Positions 40,529 to 50,579 of a stretch of DNA of 64,000 bases are shown here, piece by piece (positions within the stretch are counted from its first letter, which is position 1; each line of letters begins with the position of its first letter). The stretch is taken from assembly GCF_000243675.2 (NCBI RefSeq), contig NZ_AHMM02000015.1, forward strand, positions 408,501 through 472,500. The letters are read 5' to 3'. A program made the position numbers and the translations under genes. The notes under the pieces are model-generated. The model had not been told where the DNA came from and made no database searches. It saw only the letters and a program-made list of their open reading frames with translations. Source of the stretch: Leptospira inadai serovar Lyme str. 10. GTDB taxonomy: Bacteria > Spirochaetota > Leptospiria > Leptospirales > Leptospiraceae.

Positions 40529-41085
40529 AACTACTAATCGTAGGCCTGGGAAATCCCGGAACTAAATACGAGCGCAACCGTCATAATATAGGATTTTTGC
40601 TGATAGACGATCTTGCGGAAGAATGGGGAGCGAGCTTCCAAAAATCCAATAATGAGGAAAAAGCCAGAATCGATCGGAACGGGAGTTCGTTCTTTCTTTT
40701 AAAACCCTTGGAGTTTATGAATCTTTCTGGACGAGCTGTTGCGGACTTGGCCAGAAAAAACGGGATTGCTGCCCAGAATATTTTAATCGTCCATGATGAA
40801 GTCGATTTTCCGTTTTCAAAAATAAAATTCAAACAAGGTGGGGGGCACGGGGGCCATAACGGTCTTCGCGACATCATCGAGAAATTAGGTTCCTCCGAGT
40901 TCTTTCGACTTCGATTCGGGGTCGGCAAGCCGGGGGACAGTTCTTTAACGGCAGACCATGTTCTTTCGAATTTCAACAAGGAAGAGCTAGAGCAACTTCC
41001 CAATCTTTTCCAGCAATCCAAACAAAAAATCGCGGACTGGATTCGGGAAAGAGAGACCCTTTTTCGCAAAGTCACCGATAAATAG
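40516..41085 (+). CDS. pth: Peptidyl-tRNA hydrolase
   Basis: Pth releases tRNA from prematurely dropped peptidyl-tRNA. The 189-residue protein begins [27 protein letters not shown] with the catalytic His, then [44 protein letters not shown] and [12 protein letters not shown]. The ATG at 40516 is chosen because family members start here; it lies inside the end of cimA, 13 bases before its stop. Confidence 0.95.
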   Translation: [189 protein letters not shown]

Positions 41086-41173
41086 AGTAACGCTCGCGAA
41101 GGAAGTCGCTCCGGACAGGACTAAGATCGGACGGAAGAATTTCAAGAGCGGGAACCACATCACGGAGACCCAA

Positions 41174-42127
41174 GTGAGCGAATACACTATCAAAGTGCCC
41201 GAGTTTTCTTCAGAAATCCTGAACCAAGCCGCTCGACGATTTCACGAGTATCTCCGTGTCGAAAAGAATTATTCCCAAAATACCTTGAATGCCTATCTTC
41301 TGGATCTAAAATCATTCTTCGAATTCAGCGAACGCGAGCAACTCGATATCTACCAACTCGAAGCGGTGGATGTTCGATCGTATTTTGCGTATCTCTCCAA
41401 AAATCAAGGCTTAGATCGAAAGACACAAAGTAGAAAGCTTTCTAGCCTACGCACATTCTATAAAGTATTACAAAAGGACGACCTGGTTCCCAGCAACCCG
41501 ATTCTTTCCGTCCATTTTCCAAAGACCCGAAAACAGGTTCCTAAAAATTTTAGAATCGAGGAGACCGAAGAAATCCTGGAATACGAGGACGGAAAAGCTT
41601 CCGAGATTTTGAACCTGAGAGATAAGGCCATAATAGAAGTTTTATATTCCACCGGACTTAGGGTTTTCGAGCTTGTCGACGCGTCTTTAACCCAGCTTTC
41701 GAGAGACAATACGATCTTAAAAGTGTTGGGAAAGCGTCGCAAGGAAAGATTCGCCTATCTTGGAAAAGAGGCAATCGAAAGTCTCACTGCATACTTGGAA
41801 GTCCGACCGAGGTTTCGCCCCCAGTGCGATGAAATTTTTCTGAACCAAAAGGGAAAGAAACTGACGACCAGGGGGGTCCGTTATATTCTGAACGAAAGAA
41901 GGAAACGGATGGGATGGGACAAACCCATCACGCCCCACAAATTCCGACACACCTTTGCTACGGACTTGCTTGACGCGGGTGCGGATATCCGTGCAGTCCA
42001 GGAGCTTTTGGGCCATTCCTCCCTTTCCACTACTCAGGTCTACCTGAGCGTTAGTAAGGAAAAGATTAAAGAGGTTTACCGAAAGGCTCACCCGCATGCA
42101 AAACGAATCGATCCATCATCCCAGTAA
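41174..42127 (+). CDS. xerC: Tyrosine recombinase XerC-type
   Basis: A 317-residue site-specific recombinase of the Xer family that resolves chromosome dimers at dif. The N-terminal SAM-like domain is at about 20-110. The catalytic set is complete: Arg163 (STGLRVFEL), Lys187, His255 and Arg258 (HKFRH), His281 (LGHSS) and Tyr290. The start is GTG with a GGAG upstream. Lying directly before hslVU it matches codV-codW-codX of Bacillus, so it is housekeeping rather than phage-derived. Confidence 0.9.
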   Translation: MSEYTIKVPEFSSEILNQAARRFHEYLRVEKNYSQNTLNAYLLDLKSFFEFSEREQLDIYQLEAVDVRSYFAYLSKNQGLDRKTQSRKLSSLRTFYKVLQKDDLVPSNPILSVHFPKTRKQVPKNFRIEETEEILEYEDGKASEILNLRDKAIIEVLYSTGLRVFELVDASLTQLSRDNTILKVLGKRRKERFAYLGKEAIESLTAYLEVRPRFRPQCDEIFLNQKGKKLTTRGVRYILNERRKRMGWDKPITPHKFRHTFATDLLDAGADIRAVQELLGHSSLSTTQVYLSVSKEKIKEVYRKAHPHAKRIDPSSQ

Positions 42128-42659
42128 AATTTATGCAACTACCATTCTCTGCGTTCGTAGAAACGGAAAAGTAGCCATTGCCGGAGACGGCCAGGTTTCC
42201 TTCGGAAACACCGTCATGAAAAATTCCGCCAGAAAAGTCCGAAAATTGTACGGAGATAAAATCGTTTCCGGCTTTGCAGGTTCGGCGGCGGACGCGTTCA
42301 CCTTATTCGAGTTATTCGAGAAAAAAGTCCATGAATTCGGCGGAAGCCTTTCCAGAAGCGCAGTGGAACTTGCCCGCGAATGGAGAACCGACAGAATGCT
42401 TCGTCGTCTGGAAGCTATGCTAATCGTGGCCGATAAAGACGAATCCTTCCTGGTTTCGGGCACGGGGGATGTTATCTCGCCGGACGATGGCATTCTTGCA
42501 ATCGGTTCAGGCGGTAATTATGCCTTAGCGGCAGCAAGGGCCTTGTATTCCAATACCCAATTGGAGCCGGCGGATATAGCGAAAGAATCGATGCGCATCG
42601 CAGCCGATATCTGTATTTACACGAATCATACTATTGTCGTCGAGGAAATCAACCAATGA
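42096..42659 (+). CDS. hslV: ATP-dependent protease subunit HslV
   Basis: The 187-residue proteolytic subunit of the HslUV protease. The catalytic N-terminal threonine corresponds to Thr15 in [10 protein letters not shown], so a 14-residue propeptide must be cut off; E. coli HslV has Met only before its Thr. [48 protein letters not shown] and [14 protein letters not shown] are family hallmarks. It overlaps xerC by 32 bases and hslU by 4. Confidence 0.95.
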   Translation: MQNESIHHPSKIYATTILCVRRNGKVAIAGDGQVSFGNTVMKNSARKVRKLYGDKIVSGFAGSAADAFTLFELFEKKVHEFGGSLSRSAVELAREWRTDRMLRRLEAMLIVADKDESFLVSGTGDVISPDDGILAIGSGGNYALAAARALYSNTQLEPADIAKESMRIAADICIYTNHTIVVEEINQ

Positions 42660-44101
42660 ACGATAGCAATCATTTAACGAATACCGTCCCCGACGAACCG
42701 AGGCTTCGCGAAGAGGATCTCACACCGAGAGAAATCGTAGCGAGATTGGACGAGCATATTATCGGACAAAAAAATGCGAAGAAGGCGGTTGCGATCGCTT
42801 TACGCAATAGAACTCGCCGCCGTAAATTAGATCCGGAAATCAGAGAAGAGATCTATCCTAAGAACATCATCATGATCGGTCCCACCGGAGTGGGAAAGAC
42901 CGAAATTGCAAGAAGACTTTCCAAGCTTTGCGGGGCTCCCTTTTTAAAAGTAGAAAGCACAAAGTTTACCGAAGTAGGCTATGTCGGACGGGACGTGGAA
43001 AGCATAATTCGCGATCTGGCCATGGTTTCCCTCAATCTAGTAAAGCAGGAATTTCGAAAGGAGGTGGAAACCAAAGCTAAAGAAGGTGCCGAAGAAGCTC
43101 TTCTCGATATACTTTTGCCGTTTCCTTCCAAGCCGAGTCCGGATCCTCATTCCCCTTCCATCGGATTTGCGACAACGGTCGACGAGGAAGAGCGTAAACG
43201 CCGTTTTTCAGAAACCCGGGAAACGATGCGTAAAAAACTTAGATCGGGAAAGCTAGACGACCAAGAGGTCGAGATAGATTTACCTCAAGCCGGTCCGCAA
43301 GGAATTCCGATGCTTCAAGTTTTCGGAGCAGGCAATATGGAAGATTTGGACAATCATATTCAAAACGTTCTGGGCGATTTGATGCCTAAGAAGCAGAAAA
43401 AAAGAAAACTCCCGATCCAAGAAGCGCTAAAAATACTAGAAGAAACGGAAGCCGAAAAGTTGTTAGACCCGGAAAAAGTGCAGCGAGAAGCCCAAAAAAG
43501 ACTGGAAGAAATGGGAATCGTCTTTTTGGACGAGATCGATAAGATTGCGGGACGGGAGGGGAGATCGGGAGCGGACGTCTCTCGAGAAGGAGTGCAAAGA
43601 GATCTACTTCCGATTGTGGAAGGAGCGACCGTCAATACCAAGATCGGTCCGATTGCCACCGATCATATACTCTTCATTGCGGCGGGTGCATTTCATATGT
43701 CAAAGCCTTCGGATCTAATTCCTGAACTGCAGGGAAGATTTCCGATCCGGGTGGAGCTGGAAAAACTCTCTATGGAAGATTTCCAAAAAATTCTTACTGC
43801 ACCACGTTCTTCCTTAACACGCCAGTACCAAGCCCTGCTAAGAACCGACGGAATCGAAATCGAGTTTTCCGAGGATGGTATCCGAGAAATCGCACGTATG
43901 GCTTACGATATGAATGAGAAGCACGAAAATATCGGCGCCAGGAGATTGAATACGATTATGGAACGACTTTTGGAGGATGTCAGCTTCGAGGGTCCGGATC
44001 TCCCTGCCGAAAAAAGAAAAGTGCTCGTCGATAAATCCTACGTGGAATCTAAACTAAAGGGAATCGTCGAAGACAAGGACCTAAGTCGCTACATTCTATA
44101 G
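42656..44101 (+). CDS. hslU: HslU unfoldase ATPase
   Basis: The 481-residue AAA+ partner of HslV. It starts with [31 protein letters not shown], then Walker [10 protein letters not shown], the pore loop GYVGRD, the I domain (about 130-270) and Walker [15 protein letters not shown]. The sensor and C-terminal parts ([29 protein letters not shown]) are typical, and the last residues LSRYIL form the tail that docks on HslV. Order hslV-hslU and a 4-base overlap confirm the pair. Confidence 0.96.
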   Translation: MNDSNHLTNTVPDEPRLREEDLTPREIVARLDEHIIGQKNAKKAVAIALRNRTRRRKLDPEIREEIYPKNIIMIGPTGVGKTEIARRLSKLCGAPFLKVESTKFTEVGYVGRDVESIIRDLAMVSLNLVKQEFRKEVETKAKEGAEEALLDILLPFPSKPSPDPHSPSIGFATTVDEEERKRRFSETRETMRKKLRSGKLDDQEVEIDLPQAGPQGIPMLQVFGAGNMEDLDNHIQNVLGDLMPKKQKKRKLPIQEALKILEETEAEKLLDPEKVQREAQKRLEEMGIVFLDEIDKIAGREGRSGADVSREGVQRDLLPIVEGATVNTKIGPIATDHILFIAAGAFHMSKPSDLIPELQGRFPIRVELEKLSMEDFQKILTAPRSSLTRQYQALLRTDGIEIEFSEDGIREIARMAYDMNEKHENIGARRLNTIMERLLEDVSFEGPDLPAEKRKVLVDKSYVESKLKGIVEDKDLSRYIL

Positions 44102-44111
44102 GACGGATTTT

Positions 44112-44197
44112 CCGGCTCGTTCGGGAAGGGATAGTATCGATATTCTGATCCCGAACGAATTGTGGAGGAACGAAAAGGAAAAACTAGCCGGTTTTTT
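44112..44197. terminator. Nested-hairpin terminator between hslU and a convergent gene
   Basis: An inner perfect 10-base inverted repeat TCGTTCGGGA (44117-44126) / TCCCGAACGA (44149-44158) lies within an outer CCGGCT (44112-44117) / AGCCGG (44186-44191) that is followed by T6 (44192-44197). It starts 10 bases after hslU and reaches the stop of the minus-strand gene. Confidence 0.55.
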
Positions 44198-45029
44198 AGA
44201 AGGTCAGTTCTTTGAGAGCGGAGATAGGATATCTCATATACACTGTGGTAGTTCTACTTCCCGAAGTAATCGTCAGAAGATCCAGTGGATTTAGACCCAT
44301 GGTATAAAAGCCTTCGTCAATCATTGCGATTCCAAAGCCCGCGCTTTCTTTTTCATCCAAAAATTCCGGACGGAAAAAATCAGCCGAGTTGCCCTGATCG
44401 TATAATTCCTTATGCTTCAAGCGAGACTCTTCGATTCTTCCGAAATCCATATTATGAATGGGAGAATCGTTTCGGATTCGCAAATTCAACTCATCATTCG
44501 TGATCCGAATCTTAACCGAAATATTCATGCGATTCTTTTCGAGCTTGGATCGAATATCCCTAAGAAATTCCGTTTCTTCCGGAACGAGAGTTTGTTTTTT
44601 GGCGCGAATTCGATCTTCCAGCTGCAGCACATTTTGCACCTGCTTCTTGATCTTATCCGGAACAACGTATCGCTGCATCGCATCGCGGAGAGGAGAAGTA
44701 TCTAGAATCACTTCTAAAAGTTCTTCGGCTTCTTCTTGAGAATCGCCAAGATTGGCTATTTTTTTCAAGAGTTCATCGCGAAAGATAATATGACGAATAT
44801 TACCTTTAATTGCGTTAAGAAGTGCTTCCATCAACCCGCTGAAAAGGTGGAAAGCCGCTAAGGGGTTCGCCCCGACTTCTTCTAGGATCCCGTTTACCAA
44901 CTCGGAGAGAATATCTCGCGTCGGTTTCGTCAGCCCTTTCAGTCGTAAATGAAAGAACTTTCTCTTTTTAAGATCAGAGATGTTTCGGAGGATTTCAGCC
45001 CCTTTGAGGACAGATTTCTGGTTTGCCAT
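44196..45029 (-). CDS. Orphan GHKL (histidine-kinase-type ATPase fold)-like protein
   Basis: A cytoplasmic protein of about 277 residues from ATG 45029 ([14 protein letters not shown]); the frame is open to 45083. [14 protein letters not shown] looks like the N box of HATPase domains, [15 protein letters not shown] like the G1 region, and SAGFGIAMI like the G2 loop, separated by usual distances. The G1 glycines are missing and there is no phospho-His or receiver domain. It may be a degenerate anti-sigma or kinase-like regulator; the relation is by pattern only. Converges with hslU and lies back to back with the lipoyl gene. Confidence 0.45.
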   Translation of the reverse strand: MANQKSVLKGAEILRNISDLKKRKFFHLRLKGLTKPTRDILSELVNGILEEVGANPLAAFHLFSGLMEALLNAIKGNIRHIIFRDELLKKIANLGDSQEEAEELLEVILDTSPLRDAMQRYVVPDKIKKQVQNVLQLEDRIRAKKQTLVPEETEFLRDIRSKLEKNRMNISVKIRITNDELNLRIRNDSPIHNMDFGRIEESRLKHKELYDQGNSADFFRPEFLDEKESAGFGIAMIDEGFYTMGLNPLDLLTITSGSRTTTVYMRYPISALKELTF

Positions 45030-45098
45030 AAGAGGGAACTTGGAAAATTTAGTACACGATGCCGGCTGGACTCTATTCGGCAAGCTGGTTTTACGAAT

Positions 45099-45359
45099 AT
45101 GACACCAAAAACCGACGATTTCGAACTGATCACTCCCGACTTAGGCGATACGGATAAAATTGAGCTCGTTCGATGGAATGCAAAACAAGGAGAGACGATC
45201 GAGATTGGTCAAGAGGTATGCGAATTGGTAACGGATAAGGCTTCTTTCCCGATGGAGTCTCCGATCCATGGCACTCTGACGCAAATTATGAAAGAGAAGG
45301 GTTCCATCGTATCAAAAGGAGAAATTTTAGGCGTGATTCGGAGGAAAAAAACCGAGTGA
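45099..45359 (+). CDS. Stand-alone lipoyl-attachment domain protein
   Basis: An 86-residue single biotinyl/lipoyl domain: [50 protein letters not shown]. Lys47 in TDKA is the expected modification site; TDKA is the lipoyl form, whereas biotin carriers have AMKM. The acyltransferase and E3-binding parts of an E2 are absent. ATG 45099 is used since the upstream open frame has no domain match. The next gene overlaps by four bases. The partner enzyme is unknown. Confidence 0.8.
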   Translation: MTPKTDDFELITPDLGDTDKIELVRWNAKQGETIEIGQEVCELVTDKASFPMESPIHGTLTQIMKEKGSIVSKGEILGVIRRKKTE

Positions 45360-46237
45360 AATTGGTCCATTTATCGGACCTCCACTTTCCAGTACACCTT
45401 CCTTTGTCCAGCCTCAAAGGGAAGATGGTACCGGGGTACTTAAATTACACCCTTCGGCGTAAAAGTAAGTATCCGATCTATCTATGGGAATCGCTCGTCG
45501 AGAAAGTACTATCCTTGAATCCGGATGGCATCGTCATCTCCGGCGATATTACAAACGTAGCACATATCACCGAATATTTCGGTTCTCTAGAATACTTAAG
45601 ACCTATATTAAGCGACAAGACTTTCATGATCCCCGGAAATCATGATCGATATACACGCGCCGCGGTGAGGGGATCGGAACCGTACTATGAAAGGTTTTTT
45701 TCCAGATGGATGGGAGATCCGGTGGAAGGATCGAAAGGTTATCTTCGCTGGAAAAAAGTGGGGTCTCTCTATCTGATCGGATTAGATTCGAATAAGCCTC
45801 TCTCCGTCTTAAACGCATACGGATATGTAGACCCGAATGTCGTGCGAGACGCGTTAGCTTTCTTACGGGATAAACAGGCCAGCAGATACGTCCTAGTTTG
45901 CCATCACCCGATTTGGAATCCTCCCGAAAGGCAGGAATCAGGCGGTCATAAGATGCGCAATCGGGAAGAAATAGCGGAATTATTAAAAGGGAACCCTCCC
46001 GTAGCCTACTTACATGGGCATGTTCATACGAACTGGGTAAAATCCCCGGGTAAGGAAAAACCGTACTACGTGGTAAATTCCGCGTCCAGCACCCGGATTT
46101 CCGACGCAAGGCATGATTGCGGATTTCACTTTTTAGAAATTAATAATGAAAGCACCCAAATCACCCGCTTTACTTTCTCGGAAGGCATGTCCAAGTTTAT
46201 GGAAACGCAAACGATCTCGTACGAAGAAAAGGAATAA
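45356..46237 (+). CDS. Calcineurin-like metallophosphoesterase
   Basis: A 293-residue metallophosphoesterase with all metal-binding motifs: HLSDLHF, GDITN, GNHDR, CHHPIW and HGHVH. The protein is likely cytoplasmic; there is no signal peptide. The substrate is unknown; family members hydrolyse cyclic nucleotides, UDP-diacylglucosamine or nucleic acids. The start is GTG, overlapping the lipoyl gene, and mrp follows immediately. Confidence 0.88.
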   Translation: MKLVHLSDLHFPVHLPLSSLKGKMVPGYLNYTLRRKSKYPIYLWESLVEKVLSLNPDGIVISGDITNVAHITEYFGSLEYLRPILSDKTFMIPGNHDRYTRAAVRGSEPYYERFFSRWMGDPVEGSKGYLRWKKVGSLYLIGLDSNKPLSVLNAYGYVDPNVVRDALAFLRDKQASRYVLVCHHPIWNPPERQESGGHKMRNREEIAELLKGNPPVAYLHGHVHTNWVKSPGKEKPYYVVNSASSTRISDARHDCGFHFLEINNESTQITRFTFSEGMSKFMETQTISYEEKE

Positions 46238-46238
46238 A

Positions 46239-47285
46239 ATGGCCGGAAAAATCGAACCAATCGAAATCCAACGTGAACTAACCAAGATCAAGCATCCCGA
46301 GTTAAAGAAGGACATAGTTTCCTTGGGAATGATCGCTTCTTTAGAAATCGGTGAGGACGAAACGAATATCCTCGTAAAAACTCCGAGCCAGGATAGGCGC
46401 ATTCAAATCGGATTGGAAGCGCAGATCCGCCAAACCCTCTCAAAGAAAGAAGGAATCGGAAAAATAAAGATAAAGTTCGAAGTCGATCCTAAGTTCCAGC
46501 TCGACGATTCGAATAAGATCGTCGGAGTAAAAAAAGTGATCGCGATCGGCTCCGGAAAAGGAGGCGTCGGAAAATCCACGGTCACAGTTAATCTGGCGGC
46601 TGCTGCGAGCGCCTTGGGATATAAGGTCGGCGTTATGGACGCCGATATCTACGGACCATCCGTCGGAAAAATGTTCGGAATTAACGGAAGAGTCGCCTTA
46701 AAAGCCGAAGAAGATAAAATCTATCCGCTAGAAAAAGACGGTCTAAAGATTATATCGTTCTCCTTTTTGATCGATGAAAAACAGCCGGTCGTCTGGAGAG
46801 GACCGATGCTCGGCAAGGCAGTCGAGCAATTTCTTTACGATATTGTTTGGGGTGAGTTGGATTTTCTTTTCATCGATCTTCCTCCCGGTACTGGGGACGT
46901 TCAATTGTCGCTGGCCCAGCTGATCGATCTGGATGGAGCGGTTCTGGTTACTACTCCTCAGTCCGTCGCATTGCTAGATGCAAGTCGTGCAGCGGCAATG
47001 TTTGAGCAAGTGAAAGTACCCATTTTGGGCGTAGTAGAGAATATGAGTGAATTTGTGTGTCCGAATTGTGGCCATTCTTCGCCTATCTTCTCGAAAGGTG
47101 GCGGTCAAAAATTGGCGGATGCTTTCGATTCAAAATTCTTAGGCGGAATCCCACTTACGATGGATCTAATGAATGCAAGTGAATCCGGAAAGCCGCTTGT
47201 CTTCCAAGAGCCTAACGGTCAAGTTGCCCAAGCGTACAAAAACATTCTAGAAAATCTTAATGAAGAGATAAAAAAGTGGGAATGA
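46239..47285 (+). CDS. mrp: Mrp/ApbC-type iron-sulfur cluster carrier ATPase
   Basis: A 348-residue P-loop protein that carries and delivers Fe-S clusters. The N-terminal DUF59/MIP18-type domain ([21 protein letters not shown]) is followed by the deviant Walker [41 protein letters not shown] and the cluster-binding CPNC motif ([12 protein letters not shown]). The start is ATG 46239, one base after the stop of the phosphoesterase gene. Confidence 0.94.
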   Translation: MAGKIEPIEIQRELTKIKHPELKKDIVSLGMIASLEIGEDETNILVKTPSQDRRIQIGLEAQIRQTLSKKEGIGKIKIKFEVDPKFQLDDSNKIVGVKKVIAIGSGKGGVGKSTVTVNLAAAASALGYKVGVMDADIYGPSVGKMFGINGRVALKAEEDKIYPLEKDGLKIISFSFLIDEKQPVVWRGPMLGKAVEQFLYDIVWGELDFLFIDLPPGTGDVQLSLAQLIDLDGAVLVTTPQSVALLDASRAAAMFEQVKVPILGVVENMSEFVCPNCGHSSPIFSKGGGQKLADAFDSKFLGGIPLTMDLMNASESGKPLVFQEPNGQVAQAYKNILENLNEEIKKWE

Positions 47286-47325
47286 GCGTCAATCGTCAGT
47301 CAGTTATTACAGGAGAAAGGAAACC

Positions 47326-48015
47326 GTGAAGTTTGAGAAAGGCTCCGAAAAGAACCCATCTGGAAACCTCATCGTCTACTGTAATGTAGTAGGGGAGAAC
47401 CCTCTATATCCGGGTGGTAAGATCATCGCGTCCAATGTCGTAGTTAGTTTTCTGCGAATTGGAGAGAATTTTCCCGTAGTCACCTTCCCACCCGTTTCGC
47501 TAGACAGCTATGACGATTTAAAGCGTATCATCTCGGATAATTACGACAAGTATGACGTCGTTAAAATCAAAGACTTTGAAATGCCTACCGAGCAGGAAGA
47601 TTCGAATTCTTATATCAAAGAAAGGATGGATCATTTCGAAAACGTGGTCATTCGCTACGTTGAACTCTGCAAGAATCGCGAAGGGAATTCCTTTCCTGCC
47701 AACGATAAGGAACCCGAGGGAGTACGCGATTACCTGGATTCGTTAGCGAATCTTTCTCTGAAAGTGCGTAGATCCAGCGGAATTGCCCGCGAGGCTTCTC
47801 TCTTGCATATGGAGAAGTTGGTGGAGAATTTCGCGGGAAAGCATCCTGAATTCGACCTGCATAATTTTAGAAAAGCGCTTGAAATGCCCGGCCAGACGGG
47901 TGAAGAGCTGATAGGTTTATATCTGCAGAAGTTTAACGCCATTTCGTACGAGAGATACGAAGACGCTTCTTCCTTGAATAAACGGATTCAACAGATTGAA
48001 TCCGTCAATTCCTGA
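47326..48015 (+). CDS. Hypothetical protein downstream of mrp
   Basis: A 229-residue soluble protein, no signal or membrane segment. The first 85 residues are beta-rich ([26 protein letters not shown]); the rest is helical and charged ([39 protein letters not shown]). No family recognised. The GTG start has AGGAGAAAGG upstream. It may belong to the mrp transcript; 40 bases separate them. Confidence 0.6.
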   Translation: MKFEKGSEKNPSGNLIVYCNVVGENPLYPGGKIIASNVVVSFLRIGENFPVVTFPPVSLDSYDDLKRIISDNYDKYDVVKIKDFEMPTEQEDSNSYIKERMDHFENVVIRYVELCKNREGNSFPANDKEPEGVRDYLDSLANLSLKVRRSSGIAREASLLHMEKLVENFAGKHPEFDLHNFRKALEMPGQTGEELIGLYLQKFNAISYERYEDASSLNKRIQQIESVNS

Positions 48016-48217
48016 GTCTGAATCCTACGACTTAGTGTATCGGTCTCTATTTTCCCGAAAGCGTTCCTCGAAGATTACCTCGATTCTTTCGAATGTCGGC
48101 GATTCATCGCTTATAGAAGCGGGATGAGGGATGGAACGATTTTGTGTCCATTTTCGAATATGAATCGCTCCTTCCCGAAAAACGAAAAGAATAATATTAT
48201 AAAATTCGATTGCATTT
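48016..48217. other. Intergenic region
   Basis: A 202-base stretch between a plus-strand gene and the minus-strand ubiX. It is AT-rich near ubiX. No promoter, terminator or RNA gene could be supported. Confidence 0.3.
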
Positions 48218-48850
48218 TTAGGACTCGGCCTCTAAATCCGGATTCCATCTAGGATATAAATCCACATCGACTCCTAACAGACGGAAAATCCGAGTCGCCA
48301 TAAAATCGCCCAGGTCATCCAAGGTTTTAGGAATTTGATAGAATCCCGGGGAAGCAGGCAGCAAGATTGCACCTGCATCATGAAGGTCGATCATATTCTG
48401 CAAATGGATTCTATTATAAGGCGTCTCGCGAGGGACTAAAATTAATTTTCTTCTCTCTTTAAGACTGACATCCGCCGCCCGTTCGATTAAATTATCGGTA
48501 ATTCCGGATCGAATCGAGGCTACGGTTTTCATCGAACACGGTACTATAACCATTCCGTCCCAGGTATTCGAGCCGGATGCGATATCCGCACCGACGTCTT
48601 TGTGATCTCGAATTTTGAAGTTATGTTTAACGGTCGGTCTCCAGAGTTCTTCTATATAATCTAAGACTTCTTTCGGAGAGGAGACTTTCGTCCCGTATTC
48701 CTCCCGAAAAACTCGAATCGCGGCGGGACTCGCCACAAACCAACTTTCGCCTTCCAACTCCATCAGAGCGCGTATAAATCGCGTCGCGTAGATGGACCCG
48801 CTTGCGCCGGCTATTGCGACGATTAACTTCGTATTCTTCTGAGAGTTCAA
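48218..48850 (-). CDS. ubiX: Flavin prenyltransferase UbiX
   Basis: UbiX prenylates FMN to make the prenyl-FMN cofactor used by UbiD-type decarboxylases. The 210-residue protein has the start [21 protein letters not shown], the [23 protein letters not shown] motif and [18 protein letters not shown] with [12 protein letters not shown], all typical. No ubiD is in the window. It lies just downstream of the prenyltransferase gene on the same strand, which suggests a shared role in quinone synthesis. Confidence 0.94.
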   Translation of the reverse strand: MNSQKNTKLIVAIAGASGSIYATRFIRALMELEGESWFVASPAAIRVFREEYGTKVSSPKEVLDYIEELWRPTVKHNFKIRDHKDVGADIASGSNTWDGMVIVPCSMKTVASIRSGITDNLIERAADVSLKERRKLILVPRETPYNRIHLQNMIDLHDAGAILLPASPGFYQIPKTLDDLGDFMATRIFRLLGVDVDLYPRWNPDLEAES

Positions 48851-48874
48851 TTCCTTATTCCGATTATGAAATTC

Positions 48875-49789
48875 TTATAAAGGAACATTACGAATCGCTG
48901 TTAGAATTTCCGGAATTTTTTCCGCCAAAATCCCCAAGAATGAAACCAAGGAGATCCAGGAATGAATTCCGTAAAATGCGGGAGGGAAAATACCGTCCTT
49001 GTGTTTCATTGCAATCCATTGCTCGCATATCAGCAGCAGTCCTGTCCCGACCCAAAAAAGCCAAAAAATACCGGAAAGCCCCGAGGCAATTCCCGCCCAT
49101 GCCAAAAAAAGGAGGGAAAGAAGATGAGAAATCCTGGAAATCCATAGCGACGCATTTCGTCCAAAGCGGGCAGGTATCGATTGCAAGCCTTCCTTCCTAT
49201 CAAAAGATTCGTCTTGCAAAGCGTATAAAATATCGAAACCGGAAAGATTGAAGGCTAAGCCGATTGTCCAAAAGACCGGCTCCCAAGCAAACTCCTGGCG
49301 CAAAGCGACCCAGGCTCCGAGAGGAGCTAACCCTATCGAAACCCCCAAATAGAAATGGCAAAGAAACGTGAATCTCTTCGTATAAGAATAAGTCAAAAGC
49401 AAAAACAATGTCGGAAAAGCAAGGGCAAAAGCTAAGGGATTTAAAAACCAACTCCCGAGAAAAAAAACGAAGGAAGAAACGATGATAAACAAGATTGCAG
49501 CAACTTCCGAAATTTGACCGGCCGGAATTTCCCGATTAGCCGTCCTTGGATTTTTGACGTCAAATCCGCTGTCTACCCAGCGATTGAAACCCATCGCCGC
49601 GCTTCTCGCTCCTATCATACAAATCAGCACCCAAAAGAATCTGATTCCCCATTCGCCAAGCATGACGTCAGGCGTTTTTAAAAAAGCGAGAATGCAAGAA
49701 ATGCCTGCAAAGGGCAGCGCAAATAATGTATGGGAAAATTTTACAAATCTTCCGTACTTACCGAACGTCTCTAATGCTGAAGAAACCAT
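48875..49789 (-). CDS. UbiA-type prenyltransferase (MqnP-like)
   Basis: A membrane prenyltransferase of about 304 residues with eight or nine hydrophobic segments and both Asp-rich motifs: NRWVDSGFDVKNPRTANREIPAG and DILYALQDESFDRKEGLQSIPARFG. The second motif is that of the UbiA/MqnP subgroup acting in the futalosine menaquinone route or on 4-hydroxybenzoate. Leptospira uses menaquinone, so MqnP is favoured but not proven. ATG 49789 is preferred; TTG 49798 is possible. The divergent diiron gene starts only 10 bases away. Confidence 0.88.
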   Translation of the reverse strand: MVSSALETFGKYGRFVKFSHTLFALPFAGISCILAFLKTPDVMLGEWGIRFFWVLICMIGARSAAMGFNRWVDSGFDVKNPRTANREIPAGQISEVAAILFIIVSSFVFFLGSWFLNPLAFALAFPTLFLLLTYSYTKRFTFLCHFYLGVSIGLAPLGAWVALRQEFAWEPVFWTIGLAFNLSGFDILYALQDESFDRKEGLQSIPARFGRNASLWISRISHLLSLLFLAWAGIASGLSGIFWLFWVGTGLLLICEQWIAMKHKDGIFPPAFYGIHSWISLVSFLGILAEKIPEILTAIRNVPL

Positions 49790-49799
49790 CCCATTCAAA

Positions 49800-50549
49800 A
49801 TGATAAAACCTATCGTTCCAGGAAGCAGATTTTTATTTTTCTATTCGAAAATAGGTGATTTTTTCACGGAAGCGGAAATGCTCGGAGATATGACTTCAGC
49901 GCAAAGTGTAAAAGTAAGAACTCGGGTCGGCCGAAACGAAATTCGATCCGTTTTGGAGGACATTCAAAGAATTCCTTCCATCCATGCAAAATGGCTGAAC
50001 ACACTTTCACTTCTCGAGCATATCGGAGCTAGAAAAATTCATGCCTCGCAAACGGGGATTTCCATTTCGGAAATGGTTCTACGACATGCGTCGGAAGAAG
50101 CTAGGCACGCGGCCTTTTTTAAAAAACTTGCTCTTAAGGTCGGATCCGAAGAATTTTCAAGCTACGAAGAGGCATCTTTACTGGCGGGAAATTCAGCGGT
50201 GATGTATTTCCAGAGATTGGATTCGCTAGTGAATCGTTCCTTATCCTCCGAAACGTTCGCCCTTGGAAAACGGAAACTTCTTTGTTATCTCTATGTTACA
50301 AAGTTAATTGAAGAGAGGGCCGGACTCGTGTACGAAGAATATGAGCAGGCATTGAGTTCAAGCGAAAGCGGAATTTCCCTGAAAAGCATCATCAAAGAAG
50401 AAGAGGCTCATTTGCAAGAAATGAATTTTCATCTACAGGATAGCGATCCGAAATTTAGCGAACGAACGGATTACTTTCGCGAAAAGGAATCGATGTTTTT
50501 TTCAAAATTCTTCGGAACGCTTAGAAATTTGGTTCCTAAAAATTCCTAA
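49800..50549 (+). CDS. Diiron ferritin-like protein
   Basis: A 249-residue helical protein with a full four-helix diiron set: Glu73 (LLEHIGARKI), Glu100 and His103 (SEEARH), Glu172 (LIEERAG) and Glu201 with His204 (EEEAH), i.e. E..ExxH..E..ExxH. Such proteins are rubrerythrins, hydroxylases (MiaE, Coq7) or oxygenases. The exact type is unknown. ATG 49800 has no Shine-Dalgarno; ATG 49878 has GGAAG 5 bases upstream and may be the actual start. It diverges from the UbiA-type gene. Confidence 0.62.
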   Translation: MIKPIVPGSRFLFFYSKIGDFFTEAEMLGDMTSAQSVKVRTRVGRNEIRSVLEDIQRIPSIHAKWLNTLSLLEHIGARKIHASQTGISISEMVLRHASEEARHAAFFKKLALKVGSEEFSSYEEASLLAGNSAVMYFQRLDSLVNRSLSSETFALGKRKLLCYLYVTKLIEERAGLVYEEYEQALSSSESGISLKSIIKEEEAHLQEMNFHLQDSDPKFSERTDYFREKESMFFSKFFGTLRNLVPKNS

Positions 50550-50579
50550 AGAGTGAACGGAAACCTGTTTTAGACTTCT

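Noticed and set aside
41174..42127. XerC-type recombinase as sign of a phage or integron
   Set aside because: Its place before hslVU is the conserved housekeeping arrangement, and no attachment sites or mobile genes are near.
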